Notes: generated from the letters alone by a model not told the origin. DNA of 64,000 bases from Caballeronia sordidicola (GCF_000729995.1 NZ_JNFG01000027.1:1-64000), one strand, 5' to 3'; shown: positions 1 to 9,271, numbered from the stretch's first letter. Made by a program: numbers and translations.

Positions 1-2
1 GT

Positions 3-188
3 AGCAACGAGAATACGAACGGCCTGCTACGTCAGTACTTCCCTAAAGGCACACGCCTGGATGGTTATTCACAAGCCGAGTTGAACAAGGTCGCCGCACT
101 TCTGAATGGAAGACCACGTAAAACCCTCGACTTTATGACGCCCGCCGATAAACTTGCAGAAGTTATAGGTGTTGCGACCACCAGTTGA
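3..188 (+). pseudogene. IS30-family transposase, C-terminal end (left part outside window)
   Basis: An open frame enters from the left edge and stops at 186-188. It encodes 61 residues beginning SNENTNGLLRQYFPKGT, the block around the last acidic residue of the IS30 DDE transposase core (the Glu of NEN), followed by the conserved C-terminal stretch with NGRPRKTL. The frame shows no internal stop, so the element may be intact outside the window; only the end is visible. Bases 189-385 hold no gene I recognise; they include a cytosine-rich stretch with repeated CCGACC/ACTAACCC words and probably contain the insertion-sequence terminus, which I cannot place. Confidence 0.8.
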
Positions 189-385
189 ATCCGCCCGTGC
201 CGCCACGCACAGTGGCTAATGGCGATAAAGAAAATAGCTCACTCAAGCAGACCACTAACACCGAAAGCAGCAACCCGGCATAGACCCCGACCACTAACCC
301 TGGAATCTAGCACCGGGACATCAACTCCGACCGCTAACCCTCAAACCCCCACCGACCAAACCCCGTCCGCCGGCGCGAGCATTAA

Positions 386-1729
386 TCAGGACTCCACGTC
401 TTCCAGACTAAACAATTCAGTCTGGTCGTTATAAGAAAACACCTCACCATACCGCCCCCAGTTGATCACAGAATCGAGCGTGTCCTCCGCGGCCCCATCG
501 GTGAGAAAATCCTCCAACTCCTGTTCGAAACGCACCCTCGGAGCCCGATGTCCCGGCCGCTCATTCAGCACCTTCTTGATCCGCGCAGCCAACGGCACGT
601 GTTTCAACAGATGCTCGGCGAACATCATCTTGCGTTCATGAGTCCCCAGGTCGGCGAACACATGAGCTGACGGTGTCAGGTAGATATCCCCTTCGCGCAA
701 TTCAGCAAACCCCAAATGCTGCAACATTTCCGCGATCGGGAACAGGTCATCCACTTCCAGGTGCAGCGAACGCGCGATCACCGGCATATCAGCGCGCCCG
801 TTGTAAGGAGCTACTGCGAGCGTCTCAATCAGACCGGCCAGCAAGTTAGTTGACACATGCGGCAACCGGCTGCCGAACTCGAGCGTCTGCTTGGTCGCCT
901 CACCGGATTGCCGCGCGGTCATCTTGGCGTAGATCTCATCGACGAGCGATCTGAACGCAGGATCCAGGCGATTGCGAGGGTGCTTGAACGGCACCTGGAT
1001 CTCGGCGATCACCCGGCCGGGATTCGACGACAACACCATGATCCGGTCGCACATGAACACCGCTTCTTCAATGTTGTGCGTCACGATCAGTACCGACTTG
1101 ATCGGCATCTTGCCTTGCGTCCAGAGGTCGAGCAGGTCGGTACGCAAGTTCTCGGCCGTCAGCACGTCGAGCGCGGAGAAGGGCTCGTCCATCAGCAACA
1201 ACGTCGGGTCGACGACCAGCGCGCGCGCAAAACCCACACGCTGGCGCATGCCGCCTGACAACTCGCGCGGATACGCGTTCTCGAAACCGTCCAGCCCGAT
1301 CAGATCGATTGCTGCAAGCGCTCGCGCGCGTCGAGGCGCAGCACCCACTCCCTGCGCCTCCAGTCCCGCTTCCACGTTCTGGAGCACTGTCAGCCACGGG
1401 AACAGCGCGAAGGTCTGGAACACCATTGCCACGCCATCGGCGGGACCTTCGAGCGGCTTGCCTTTATAGGTGACGTCGCCGGTGGTCGGCTCGATCAAGC
1501 CCGCGATGATACGCAGCAAAGTTGACTTGCCCGAGCCGGAGCGGCCGAGCAATCCGACGATCTCGCCCTCGCGCAAGGAGAGGTTGACGTCGTCGAGCAC
1601 GAGCAGGTCGCCCTGGGTCTTCTTGAAGCCCCGGCAGACACCCTTGATGTTCAGGATCTCCTGAGTAGCACGGGGAGCAGGGCTCGTCGGCGTCACGGGG
1701 GACACCACGTTGAAGTCTGAATTTGGCAT
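386..1729 (-). CDS. ABC transporter ATP-binding protein with C-terminal AAA-associated domain (anion/sulfonate type)
   Basis: This 447-residue ATPase powers import by the permease encoded just upstream. Walker A is GRSGSGKST (residues 62-70), the signature is LSGGMRQR, and Walker B is LLLMDEPFSALD, with the switch His in VTHN. The nucleotide-binding domain fills residues 25-270. The remaining ~150 residues match the C-terminal 'AAA-associated' domain often fused to nitrate/sulfonate/bicarbonate-type ATPases in this bacterial group, which explains the extra length over a typical 260-residue subunit. The gene starts 12 bases after the permease stop, so the two form one operon. No periplasmic binding protein is encoded nearby, so the substrate is not known. 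Confidence 0.9.
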   Translation of the reverse strand: MPNSDFNVVSPVTPTSPAPRATQEILNIKGVCRGFKKTQGDLLVLDDVNLSLREGEIVGLLGRSGSGKSTLLRIIAGLIEPTTGDVTYKGKPLEGPADGVAMVFQTFALFPWLTVLQNVEAGLEAQGVGAAPRRARALAAIDLIGLDGFENAYPRELSGGMRQRVGFARALVVDPTLLLMDEPFSALDVLTAENLRTDLLDLWTQGKMPIKSVLIVTHNIEEAVFMCDRIMVLSSNPGRVIAEIQVPFKHPRNRLDPAFRSLVDEIYAKMTARQSGEATKQTLEFGSRLPHVSTNLLAGLIETLAVAPYNGRADMPVIARSLHLEVDDLFPIAEMLQHLGFAELREGDIYLTPSAHVFADLGTHERKMMFAEHLLKHVPLAARIKKVLNERPGHRAPRVRFEQELEDFLTDGAAEDTLDSVINWGRYGEVFSYNDQTELFSLEDVES

Positions 1730-1741
1730 GGAGATGGATCC

Positions 1742-3493
1742 TCAATCGACTCGAAGCCTGGCTTCGGCAAAGGTGAACATGGGGCGCCACAGCAGGCGGT
1801 TGAAAAGCGTGACGAACAACGACATGACGGCGATGCCCAGGATGATCTTCGGATAGTCGCCCGCAGCGGTGGTCTGCGCGATGTAAGCGCCGAGGCCATG
1901 CGCTGCCACCTTGGTGTCGCCCCACTGCACGAACTCAGCGACAATACTGGCGTTCCATGCGCCGCCCGAAGCGGTGATCGCACCTGTCACGTAGTAGGGG
2001 AAAATGCCCGGCAGCATGGCCTGGCGCCACCATTGCCAGCCGCGAATGCGAAAGTTGGTGGCCACCTCGCGGTAGTCATTCGGGTAAGCCGTTGCGCCCG
2101 CGATCACGTTGAACAGGATGTACCACTGCGTGCCGAGCACGATGAGCGGCGACAACCAGATATCCGGGTTCAGGTGAAAGCGGACAATCACGATCACGAA
2201 GATGGGGAACAAAAGGTTCGCCGGAAAGGCTGCCAGGAATTGCGCGATCGGCTGCACTTTCTCGGCAAGCGCGGGACGCAATCCGATTATCACGCCGAGC
2301 GGGACCCAGATCACCGACGAGATCGCGATCAGGATCATTACCCGCAGCAACGTGATCAGGCCGAGAACGAACACGTGGCCGACTTCACCGAGATCCACAC
2401 CGGTGCGGACGTAGCTGACCACGCGCCACACCACATAAAGTGTGACCGCAATGACCACGACGCTCCAGACGATGTCGCCGACACGCGACGGCGTCTTGCG
2501 CTTCGTCATACGCAAATTCGCGCGATCGAACGAGGGCAGCCGTAGCGGGACGCGTGCAGCGGTGGCGAAGACCCAGCCGGCCGGCACGAGCAAGCGGTGA
2601 ATCAGATGCGTGCGTCGAACCAGGCCGAGCACCCACGACTCCGGGGCAACACCGGAACTGGTTGTTTCCATGCGGAACTTGTCGGCCCACGCAACGAGCG
2701 GACGAAACAGCAACTGGTCGTAGCCGAGGATCACGATTGTCATCGTAAGAATGACCCAGCCCACCGCGCCCATGTTCTTTTCGGTGATCGCCTGCGCGAG
2801 GTATGCGCCTATGCCCGGCAGCGTGATCGTATTGTTGCCGACCGTGATTGCCTCGGAGGCAACCACGAAGAACCAGCCGCCCGACATCGACATCATCATG
2901 TTCCAGATGAGGCCCGGCATCGAGAAGGGGACTTCCAGTTTCCAGAATCGCTGCCACGCGGTCAGGTGGAAGCTGCGAGCGACTTCCTCCAGGTCCCGTG
3001 GGGTCGTGCGCAACGACTGGTAGAAGCTGAACGTCATGTTCCACGCCTGGCTCGTGAAGATCGCGAAGATCGCCGCGCATTCGGCACCCGCCACGCGTGT
3101 CGGAAACAGCGCGATGAAGAACGTGACCGTGAACGAGATATACCCCAGGACCGGAACCGATTGCAGGATGTCCAGGATCGGTACCAGTACCTTTTCCGCA
3201 CGACGGCTCTTGGCCGCGAGGGTGCCGTAGATGAGCGTGAAGACCAGCGAGGCGATCATGGCGGCGAGCATCCGCAATGTTGTGCGCAGCGCGTATTCAG
3301 GCAGGTTCGACGGTGCGAGCGAGATCGCCTGGGCTTTAAGCGTGGCGATCGGCGCCATGGTCTGATGGAAGCCGATAGCCGCCATCGCAATCAGGCAGAT
3401 GATCAGGGGGAACGCGACGAAGTCCCATCGATTAGGCAAGAGCCGCCAGGCAGACGCGTTAGCCGTGCGGTTCAGGTTGAATCCGAAGTCCAT
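1742..3493 (-). CDS. ABC transporter permease with two fused membrane domains
   Basis: This 583-residue inner-membrane protein carries two copies of the binding-protein-dependent permease domain in one chain. Each copy has the EAA-type cytoplasmic loop that docks on the ATPase: one near residue 200 (GGWFFVVASEAITVG) and one near residue 520 (GAWNASIVAEFVQWG). Many hydrophobic helices lie before and after each loop. Single-chain duplicated permeases of this kind are annotated as anion (nitrate/sulfonate/bicarbonate) transporters. It is the first gene of a two-gene minus-strand operon with the ATPase. The start at 3493 is the only sensible one in frame. Confidence 0.88.
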   Translation of the reverse strand: MDFGFNLNRTANASAWRLLPNRWDFVAFPLIICLIAMAAIGFHQTMAPIATLKAQAISLAPSNLPEYALRTTLRMLAAMIASLVFTLIYGTLAAKSRRAEKVLVPILDILQSVPVLGYISFTVTFFIALFPTRVAGAECAAIFAIFTSQAWNMTFSFYQSLRTTPRDLEEVARSFHLTAWQRFWKLEVPFSMPGLIWNMMMSMSGGWFFVVASEAITVGNNTITLPGIGAYLAQAITEKNMGAVGWVILTMTIVILGYDQLLFRPLVAWADKFRMETTSSGVAPESWVLGLVRRTHLIHRLLVPAGWVFATAARVPLRLPSFDRANLRMTKRKTPSRVGDIVWSVVVIAVTLYVVWRVVSYVRTGVDLGEVGHVFVLGLITLLRVMILIAISSVIWVPLGVIIGLRPALAEKVQPIAQFLAAFPANLLFPIFVIVIVRFHLNPDIWLSPLIVLGTQWYILFNVIAGATAYPNDYREVATNFRIRGWQWWRQAMLPGIFPYYVTGAITASGGAWNASIVAEFVQWGDTKVAAHGLGAYIAQTTAAGDYPKIILGIAVMSLFVTLFNRLLWRPMFTFAEARLRVD

Positions 3494-4121
3494 ATATTCT
3501 CCGAACAGCTATGCTTGAAAACATGACGGCGTGCCCTTCGAGCTTCGAGCCTTGAATGCCACCATGCAGTGATTCACCGATGCAGATCTACGAACGCAAT
3601 GGCATGCGGCCAAGCCGCGATAAACCCTGAACTGTAAGCTTTAATCGTTAAAGAATGCGGCTAAGCGAAAGCGTGCGCGCGACGGGTCCGGGCATGATTG
3701 GTCCGGGTAATTTCGACCGTTCTTTCTGGACGGCCCGACACTACTACAAACCGTGTTTCAGGCACAACCTCGGAGGCGTAACTTGTCCATTTTTGCCGGG
3801 CAGCCTGAGGTTATAACGGTCGTCCACCGAAGATCACGCGGTTGTTGGCGCCGCAGCGGCGTGGCTGGAGCCAGGTCAGCATCTGCTTAATGTCGGTGCG
3901 TATGAAGGTGCTTGTCGGCTGTTTGAAGGCTGAGACGCAATGGAAGTATTTCGTTTCCCTTACGGAACCTGGAGGAGGGGTTGGACGCGGTTTCGCCGTG
4001 GCGTCACGGTAAGGGACGCCTGGGCTTTACTCAGGGCATGGCGTGGTTCCATGCCGTGTCGATCTGAAAAAGTTAGTAATGCTGTATTTTATGGGGGCCT
4101 TCATTTCAATCGTCGAGGCAT
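3494..4121. other. Gene-free stretch upstream of the ABC operon
   Basis: No complete gene is visible. The part next to the permease should hold the operon promoter, but I see no convincing boxes. Part of it, 3811-3950, contains a protein-like remnant listed separately. Open frames here on the plus strand (for example 3940-4272) run into the terminator and the tail of the ferritin-like gene and have no family resemblance. Confidence 0.6.
3811..3950 (-). pseudogene. Orphan coding remnant, family not recognised
   Basis: Read on the minus strand, about 45 codons stay open and end at the TAA at 3813-3811. The peptide ends in TWLQPRRCGANNRVIFGGRP followed by L. Its composition looks like real protein, but no start codon with a ribosome site precedes it. 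I cannot name the family; a transposon or transporter tail is possible. It lies between two unrelated genes, which suggests debris of an old insertion or deletion. Confidence 0.3.
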
Positions 4122-4168
4122 AAAAAAACCGCGCTGGTTCCCACCACAAGCGGTAGAAACCAGCGCGG
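4122..4168 (-). terminator. Rho-independent terminator of the ferritin-like gene
   Basis: On the minus strand an 11-bp perfect stem (4158-4168 pairing with 4129-4139) closes a loop of about 18 bases and is followed by a run of seven T. It lies 25 bases after the stop of the minus-strand gene at 4194. Confidence 0.85.
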
Positions 4169-4193
4169 TGAAGCGGGGATGTTCCTCCTGCGA

Positions 4194-5165
4194 TCAGGCG
4201 CTCATGTGCAGATCGCCGTTGACGCCTGCGGGGAAGAAACCGCCTTGCGTGACCGCCGCACTGTTCAGGTAGACGATGTTCAGCACATTCGGGTAATTGC
4301 GGCTGAACGCGAGGCCGTTGGAATCGAGCGGCACGATGTTCGAACTGCCTGCCGTTGCTCCGGCAATGCCCTGGTCGTCGTTACCCACGTTGTCGAGCGC
4401 GTTGCGTGCATTGGAGATGGCGCCGGCCGCTGCAATGAGCCCGAGCGACGGAGTGGCAATGCCTTTTGCATACAGCACCGTGCGTACAAGACCGGCGTGA
4501 TACGCCTCTGCTGCGAGAATGCCGGCGGCAGCTTCCAGATAGGTCTTGTTCGTGATCAGCGGCGCCGCGCCTTTATAGGCCGTCACCCCCACGTCTTCAA
4601 AAATGAAGGCGGCGAGCAGGAAGGTTTCGTCGTTCAGGTAAGGGTCGAAGGCGGTGCCCGCGGGCACCAGCCCGGCCGCCTGCGCCGCTTTGGAGAACGC
4701 GCCGGTTGGACTCTGGTACCCAACGTCGAGGGCCGGCATGGCCACCGCCGACGCACCGAGCGCCGTGCGCAGGAACGTGACATGTTCGAGTTCGTCTTTG
4801 GCGATCTCGTTTGCATAGGCCTGGACCACGGGGTCGGAGAAGGTCACTGCATGGCCAGGGATAACCGTTCCCGCCGTGCCCGCACCACTCATCAGGCTGG
4901 CCGGAAGACCCGCGCCGGTAGTCGCATACGCATAGAAGGTTGCTTCGAGATATTCGAGGTTGAGGGCGAAGTTAAGTATTTCTGGATCTGTCGGGCCACT
5001 ACTTTGCGCCGATGCACCCGAGGAGCCCCCGCCGCATGCGCCGAGGATCGTGCCGCCGATCAGTCCCAGACCGACGCCGCCTGCGCTCCTGAAGAACTGC
5101 CTGCGTTTTGCCAGCTTGCCGGCGCGCTGCACGAGTACATCCATGACCTTTGAGTCTTCCGACAT
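4194..5165 (-). CDS. Exported ferritin-like domain protein
   Basis: This 323-residue protein starts at 5165 behind a good ribosome site (AAGGAG, 7 bases upstream); a longer frame upstream lacks one. Residues ~20-45 hold a twin-arginine-like leader (KRRQFFRSAGG, then a Gly/Leu-rich hydrophobic core ending in GACGGG; the Cys could also be lipidated). The mature part has helices typical of the Ferritin_2 family, with paired acidic/His motifs EYLEATFY, KDELEHVTFLR and EAYHAGLV that would form a di-metal site. The metal and partner are unknown; such proteins are often linked to stress or desiccation. It is monocistronic, with its own terminator. Confidence 0.85.
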   Translation of the reverse strand: MSEDSKVMDVLVQRAGKLAKRRQFFRSAGGVGLGLIGGTILGACGGGSSGASAQSSGPTDPEILNFALNLEYLEATFYAYATTGAGLPASLMSGAGTAGTVIPGHAVTFSDPVVQAYANEIAKDELEHVTFLRTALGASAVAMPALDVGYQSPTGAFSKAAQAAGLVPAGTAFDPYLNDETFLLAAFIFEDVGVTAYKGAAPLITNKTYLEAAAGILAAEAYHAGLVRTVLYAKGIATPSLGLIAAAGAISNARNALDNVGNDDQGIAGATAGSSNIVPLDSNGLAFSRNYPNVLNIVYLNSAAVTQGGFFPAGVNGDLHMSA

Positions 5166-5565
5166 GATATCTCCTTGAACCGTTCTGTGAACTAACCAAT
5201 ACGGCGACTGCGCCCGATGAAAGCCAGAGACGGAAAAGCAGCGGACAGCAGACGACGAGGCGCCAGGCGGACTGCCTGTGTCAAACACGAATCGCGAACT
5301 CGTGACGAAGCCCGACGCGGAGCAGCAGGGCTGGTCCGACGCCTCTCATGTCACGTATGGGTGGATACGCATGTCGACCGCAAGACGGATGCGCATGCGA
5401 TCAAAAATATTTCGAGTGCTTACCAATGGAAGACTGCGAAACTTTTTAGATGGTCGTTTTGACGCGCTGTGAAAAAATGATCCGGCATTCAATACCGATG
5501 CTGAGCCACATGAGGCATGTGGCGTTGCAACCGGATAGGGGATCGATGCGAGAAAGTGCTGGCGC
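5166..5565. other. Intergenic region, no gene seen
   Basis: It should contain the promoter of the ferritin-like gene next to 5165 and the end of the Nramp transcript. There is no clear hairpin and no protein-like frame; the GC content falls around 5400-5480. Confidence 0.6.
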
Positions 5566-6816
5566 TTATCGCGAGAAAAAGCTCAGGCCCGCACCCAGGA
5601 CGCCGGCCGCGGAGACGACAGCGGCAATGCCGCACACAAGCCATAGGTAGACACCGCGGGGCCGGTGCTGAGGCGGCAGCGCGGTCAGGCTGAGCGCAAT
5701 CAGCAAGCCCACCACCAGGGGCAGCATCAGCGCGTTGACAACCTGCGCGGCAACGTTCAGCGAAATGAGGTTGGGCGCCAGCCACACGACGCTCGCGCTG
5801 CCAACGACCGAGGCCACATACACCCCGTAGAACCATGGCGCACTCGCCGGTCCGCCTTCAAGTGAGCGCTTGTATCCCGCCACTTCACCCAGCCCCCACG
5901 CAAGCGACAGCGAGCAGACAATGGCCGCTACCATCGATGCCCCAAGGACACCCGCGCTAAACAGAAATCGTCCGGCGCGCGGTCCTACGGCCATGGTGAG
6001 GACATCGCTGATTTCACCCACGCTTTGAAAAGCGTGCTGCTGACCGTCTCTCGACAGCGTTGCAGCAACGGCGACAAGTACCGCTGCTGTGAGCAACTGC
6101 GTGAGAACCGCACCGGCGGCAGTTTCGATCCGGGCGGCGGAATAGTCCTGGGCGCCCATCTTTTTATCGGCGATCGCGGCCTGCTGGTAGAAGATCATCC
6201 AGGGATTGAAGGTCGCGCCAATCAATGCAGCCGCGAGATAACCGTAATGATGATTGGAGAGCGGAAGCTGCGTCATCTGCCGAAACATGCCGGGGATGTC
6301 CGGGTGGGCATGCCATGCGACCGCGAAGAATGACAGTTCAAAAGCGCCAATGACGATGGCGAACTTGTCCACGCGTTTGTGCGAACCGGTGAACACTATG
6401 CCGACCAGGAACGCTGCAGCGAGCGGTAACGTGACGGACCGCGCGACGCCAAACATTTCTCCTATGCCGGCGACCCCTGTGAACTCGGTCACCAGCGAGC
6501 CGAGCACGGCAACGCCTAACCCGACTGCCGAGACCCATGCCCAACCAGGACCGAAGTTCGCGCGAACCAGCTCGCCATGACCCATCCCGGTAAAGATGCC
6601 GAGGCGCACGGTGAGTTCCTGGACCATATAAAGCAGGGGGATCAGCGCGAGCAGAACCAGCAGTAGCTGAGGGCCCCATTGCGCGCCGCTCTGCGCCGCT
6701 GTCACCACGTTGCCAGCGTCGCAGTCGGCGAGCATGACGAGCAGGCCCGGTCCCCACAGGGTGAGCCAACGCAGACTGGGTGAAACCTTCGGTTTGAGCA
6801 GCGAGGAACCAGTCAT
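5566..6816 (-). CDS. Nramp-family metal transporter with altered metal-site motifs
   Basis: This 416-residue inner-membrane protein has about eleven hydrophobic helices and the Nramp fold signature. The start of helix 1 reads WGPGLLVMLADCDAGN, where classic Mn/Fe transporters have DPGN. The helix-6 block is GATFNPWMIFYQQAA, where the classic motif has Met-Pro-His. The conserved Asp (33) and Asn (36) of helix 1 remain, but the metal-binding Met of helix 6 is replaced by Asn. It therefore belongs to a divergent Nramp branch, and Mn or Fe specificity should not be assumed. It stands between unrelated genes; no Mur/Fur-like box was recognised upstream. Confidence 0.85.
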   Translation of the reverse strand: MTGSSLLKPKVSPSLRWLTLWGPGLLVMLADCDAGNVVTAAQSGAQWGPQLLLVLLALIPLLYMVQELTVRLGIFTGMGHGELVRANFGPGWAWVSAVGLGVAVLGSLVTEFTGVAGIGEMFGVARSVTLPLAAAFLVGIVFTGSHKRVDKFAIVIGAFELSFFAVAWHAHPDIPGMFRQMTQLPLSNHHYGYLAAALIGATFNPWMIFYQQAAIADKKMGAQDYSAARIETAAGAVLTQLLTAAVLVAVAATLSRDGQQHAFQSVGEISDVLTMAVGPRAGRFLFSAGVLGASMVAAIVCSLSLAWGLGEVAGYKRSLEGGPASAPWFYGVYVASVVGSASVVWLAPNLISLNVAAQVVNALMLPLVVGLLIALSLTALPPQHRPRGVYLWLVCGIAAVVSAAGVLGAGLSFFSR

Positions 6817-6921
6817 GCGTTTTGAAAGGATGCGATGAGTGTAGGGGGTGACCGATTGTATCGAGATTTCGGTCTTCCCAAGCCGGCACGTCCTTCAGCG
6901 GTCCTGGTTCATAACTGAGCT

Positions 6922-7749
6922 TCAGATACGCCTGACGAACGCGGCGATCGCGGCATCGAGCATGGCGGGGCACTGACGGTGCGGAGAATGTCCGCAAGCC
7001 GGCAGCTTGACGAGCTGTGCGTGCGGCACATGCGACGCAATGGCGTCGATCTGCGCCATTGTCGCGTACTCGTCGTCATGTCCTTGTACGGCGAGCAGAG
7101 GGCCGCGGATTGAAGACAGCAGGTCCGTGATGTTCCAGCGCCTGAATTCGGGATTCAGCCAGATATCGTTCCACCCGTAGAAGGCGGAATCGACATCGGC
7201 GTGATAACGCGACAACCGGGCCCGGAAATCGCCTTGCGTGTATAGAGTGGTTGCTTCGGAGATCGCCTTGACTGATACATCCTCAACGAACACATGCGGC
7301 GCAATCGCGATCACGCCAGCCAGTGCGTCTGGGAAAGCCGCGGCATAAAGCAACGCGATGGAACCGCCGTCGCTGTGGCCGATGACCCACATCCGGGCAC
7401 GTTCGGCGCTGTCCATGCCAAGGAAGTCGAGCAATGCGGGCAGCACGTCATGAGCCTGCCGGTGCATGAAATCGACCGGCCATTTCACATCGGCTGCACG
7501 CGGGGTCGAGCCGCCATAACCCGGTCGCGAATAGACCAGGCCACGGAACGCGAGTTGCTCGCACAGCTTTTGCGGCCAGTCCTTCCACATGGAAATGGAG
7601 CCGAGCCCTTCGTGCAAGAAGACGGCGACAGGCGCATCGGGCTGGCCGGCATTCAACCATTGATACTCGAGACGGAGCGATTCACGGTCGTCCGTTGCGG
7701 GCAGATCCGCCAGATGGATTACAGAGGTGTGTGGTACTGATCGGTCCAT
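6922..7749 (-). CDS. Alpha/beta hydrolase of the box benzoyl-CoA neighbourhood
   Basis: This 275-residue soluble hydrolase has the oxyanion-region motif FLHEGLGSISMW, the nucleophile elbow GHSDGG (Ser near residue 148), and a late Asp (GHDDEY) and His (ACGHSPH) that complete the triad. Hydrolases of this type usually sit beside benzoate-CoA ligase in aerobic benzoyl-CoA (box) clusters. Here the ligase remnant lies 30 bases upstream on the same strand, which supports that origin. The gene itself looks intact. Its true ester or thioester substrate is not known, and it may now be an orphan since the rest of the box cluster is missing. Confidence 0.85.
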   Translation of the reverse strand: MDRSVPHTSVIHLADLPATDDRESLRLEYQWLNAGQPDAPVAVFLHEGLGSISMWKDWPQKLCEQLAFRGLVYSRPGYGGSTPRAADVKWPVDFMHRQAHDVLPALLDFLGMDSAERARMWVIGHSDGGSIALLYAAAFPDALAGVIAIAPHVFVEDVSVKAISEATTLYTQGDFRARLSRYHADVDSAFYGWNDIWLNPEFRRWNITDLLSSIRGPLLAVQGHDDEYATMAQIDAIASHVPHAQLVKLPACGHSPHRQCPAMLDAAIAAFVRRI

Positions 7750-7779
7750 GACTTGAAGCCTGACAAGGAAGGGGAACGC

Positions 7780-8034
7780 TCAGGCGTCGAGAGCCGGTTC
7801 GCGCAATTTGAACCTCTGGATCTTACCAGTCGCGGTTTTCGGCAGGTCTTCAGCGAACAGGATCTCGCGCGGGTGTTTGTGAGGCGCCATCCTGGCCTTG
7901 ACGAAGGCCTTTAGTTCGACGGCGAGTTCGTCCGTGGCCGCTACGCCCTCCGCGGTCCAGGACAGGTTCGCATGCGTATGGACGGCGCCTTTAGGTTTGC
8001 CCGTCGAACCTGACGAACACAACCTGAAAGCATC
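7780..8034 (-). pseudogene. Benzoate-CoA ligase remnant with large internal deletion
   Basis: On the minus strand the frame reads the ATP-binding motif SSGSTGKPKGAVHTHANLSW and then jumps straight to the extreme C-terminus (KAFVKARMAPHKHPREI, ending with the catalytic-Lys motif PKTATGKIQRFKLRE). In intact benzoate-CoA ligases these blocks are separated by roughly 280 residues, and about 180 residues precede the first one. Both the N-terminus and the middle are absent, so it cannot be active. The upstream sequence is the 3' part of a porin gene on the other strand. Known role of the family: activation of benzoate to benzoyl-CoA for BoxABC. Confidence 0.85.
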
Positions 8035-8511
8035 CTCGGGCTCAACGCCCCGACACAGGCGGGAACCACGCTGTTTCCGAACTTGTCGGGGGCGCCGGTC
8101 CTGGCCACGAGCGTCAGCACGATCGGCGCGGGCGCGAGCTACAGGTATGGACGCAGCCTCACGCGGCTGCTCTTCACCGATACCCACTTTCGCATAGCCC
8201 GAGACAGCGGTTCGATGCCGACCTACGAGATCAACGAGGTCTTTCAGTTGACCCCTGCGACGACCTTGATGGGCGGCTACTGGTACAGCAAGCTTGGCGA
8301 GCAGAAGTTTCAGAACGGGACGTTACTGCTTGACTATGCACTGTCCAAGCGCACGGACGTCTACACCAGCGCTACCTGCTTGCGGGTATCGGGGGGAGCC
8401 GCGCCGGTGTTTCTCGGCGGCGGCTCGGCACCCGTGTTTTCCAACGGGGTGTATGTCGGCTCGGGAGATTCGTCGACGGCAATCCGGATCGGCATGCGCA
8501 CGAGGTTCTGA
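8026..8511 (+). pseudogene. Outer-membrane porin, C-terminal fragment
   Basis: The frame from 8026 to the stop at 8511 gives about 161 residues of a Gram-negative general porin. It has amphipathic beta strands (for example TTLMGGYWYSKLGEQKF and LLLDYALSKRTDVYTSAT) and ends in GMRTRF, with the terminal Phe needed for outer-membrane assembly. Intact porins of this family are about 350-400 residues with a signal peptide; the first half is missing. The left break coincides with the break in the minus-strand ligase remnant, so a single deletion probably truncated both genes. A TTG near 8083 is in frame but no export signal follows it. Confidence 0.8.
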
Positions 8512-8612
8512 AGCCGACGCGTTTAAACGTTGCAGCAAAAGCTGCTTTAAAGAAGGGGCTTTCACCGCATCGATGATTCTCGATCAACGAAGGCCCCTGA
8601 TTCTGCCGGGGG

Positions 8613-8978
8613 TCAGTCGGCCGGCCGTTTGTCGGCGAGCGCGCGCTTGCATTCATCGAGCACGCGCAACACCAACTCTGATTGATAGTTGAGGTCGTCG
8701 CTGTCGAGAATCTCCTCCACGGCATCACGGGCCCAGTCGGCATCCACGAGTTCCGAGTGGCGCTGGGCGAGATCGGCTGCAATGGCTGAGAGCTTCGCGA
8801 TGGCGAGCCATTCAGCTTGGCGCTTATGCCGGTCCAGCCACTTGTGAGCTGCCTGCACGTGAAAAGCCGCATTGGGCCAGGAGCCGTTCAGATAATAGGC
8901 GCCGAGGCTCCCGCAGGTAAGCCAGCAGAGCAATTCCACGCGGTCGGTCGGGCTGAGATTGTGGCGTACATCGTTCAT
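8613..8978 (-). CDS. Conserved hypothetical protein, 121 residues
   Basis: Start chosen at the ATG at 8978 (MNDVRHNLSPTD); the frame extends further upstream, but that part is Arg-rich and unlike protein. The product is soluble and largely alpha-helical, with no signal peptide. I do not recognise the family. Its ribosome site is weak. It could share a transcript with the gene starting near 9887, but an inverted repeat between them (9272-9303) may separate them. Confidence 0.55.
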   Translation of the reverse strand: MNDVRHNLSPTDRVELLCWLTCGSLGAYYLNGSWPNAAFHVQAAHKWLDRHKRQAEWLAIAKLSAIAADLAQRHSELVDADWARDAVEEILDSDDLNYQSELVLRVLDECKRALADKRPAD

Positions 8979-9271
8979 GGCGGAGCTCACGAAGATGATT
9001 GACGTGTGCCGGACGTTCTGATTCCGGCATGAAAACGATAGCACGCCACGGTGCAATGCGGAATCCTCCATTTTCACCGTGCGTTCGCGGGCGAACAAGC
9101 GCGGCAAAGATCTTGGCAGAGGCACCCGGGCGCGCTGTGCAGCGCCCCTCCGGCGCCTTTTGCGCTGCGATGCCGGACAGGGTGTTTGAGCGGCGCGCAT
9201 TCGTCGACGGACGGACGGGTTCGCCTGCGCCTTCACTCACGGCCGTACCTCTCCTTTCCTGCCTACGTAAC

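Noticed and set aside
857-3526. Long plus-strand frames opposite the ABC transporter genes
   Set aside because: They mirror the high GC third codon position of the real minus-strand genes and show no family resemblance.
4179-5153. 324-codon plus-strand frame over the ferritin-like gene
   Set aside because: Antisense shadow; the minus strand has a ribosome site, export signal, motifs and terminator.
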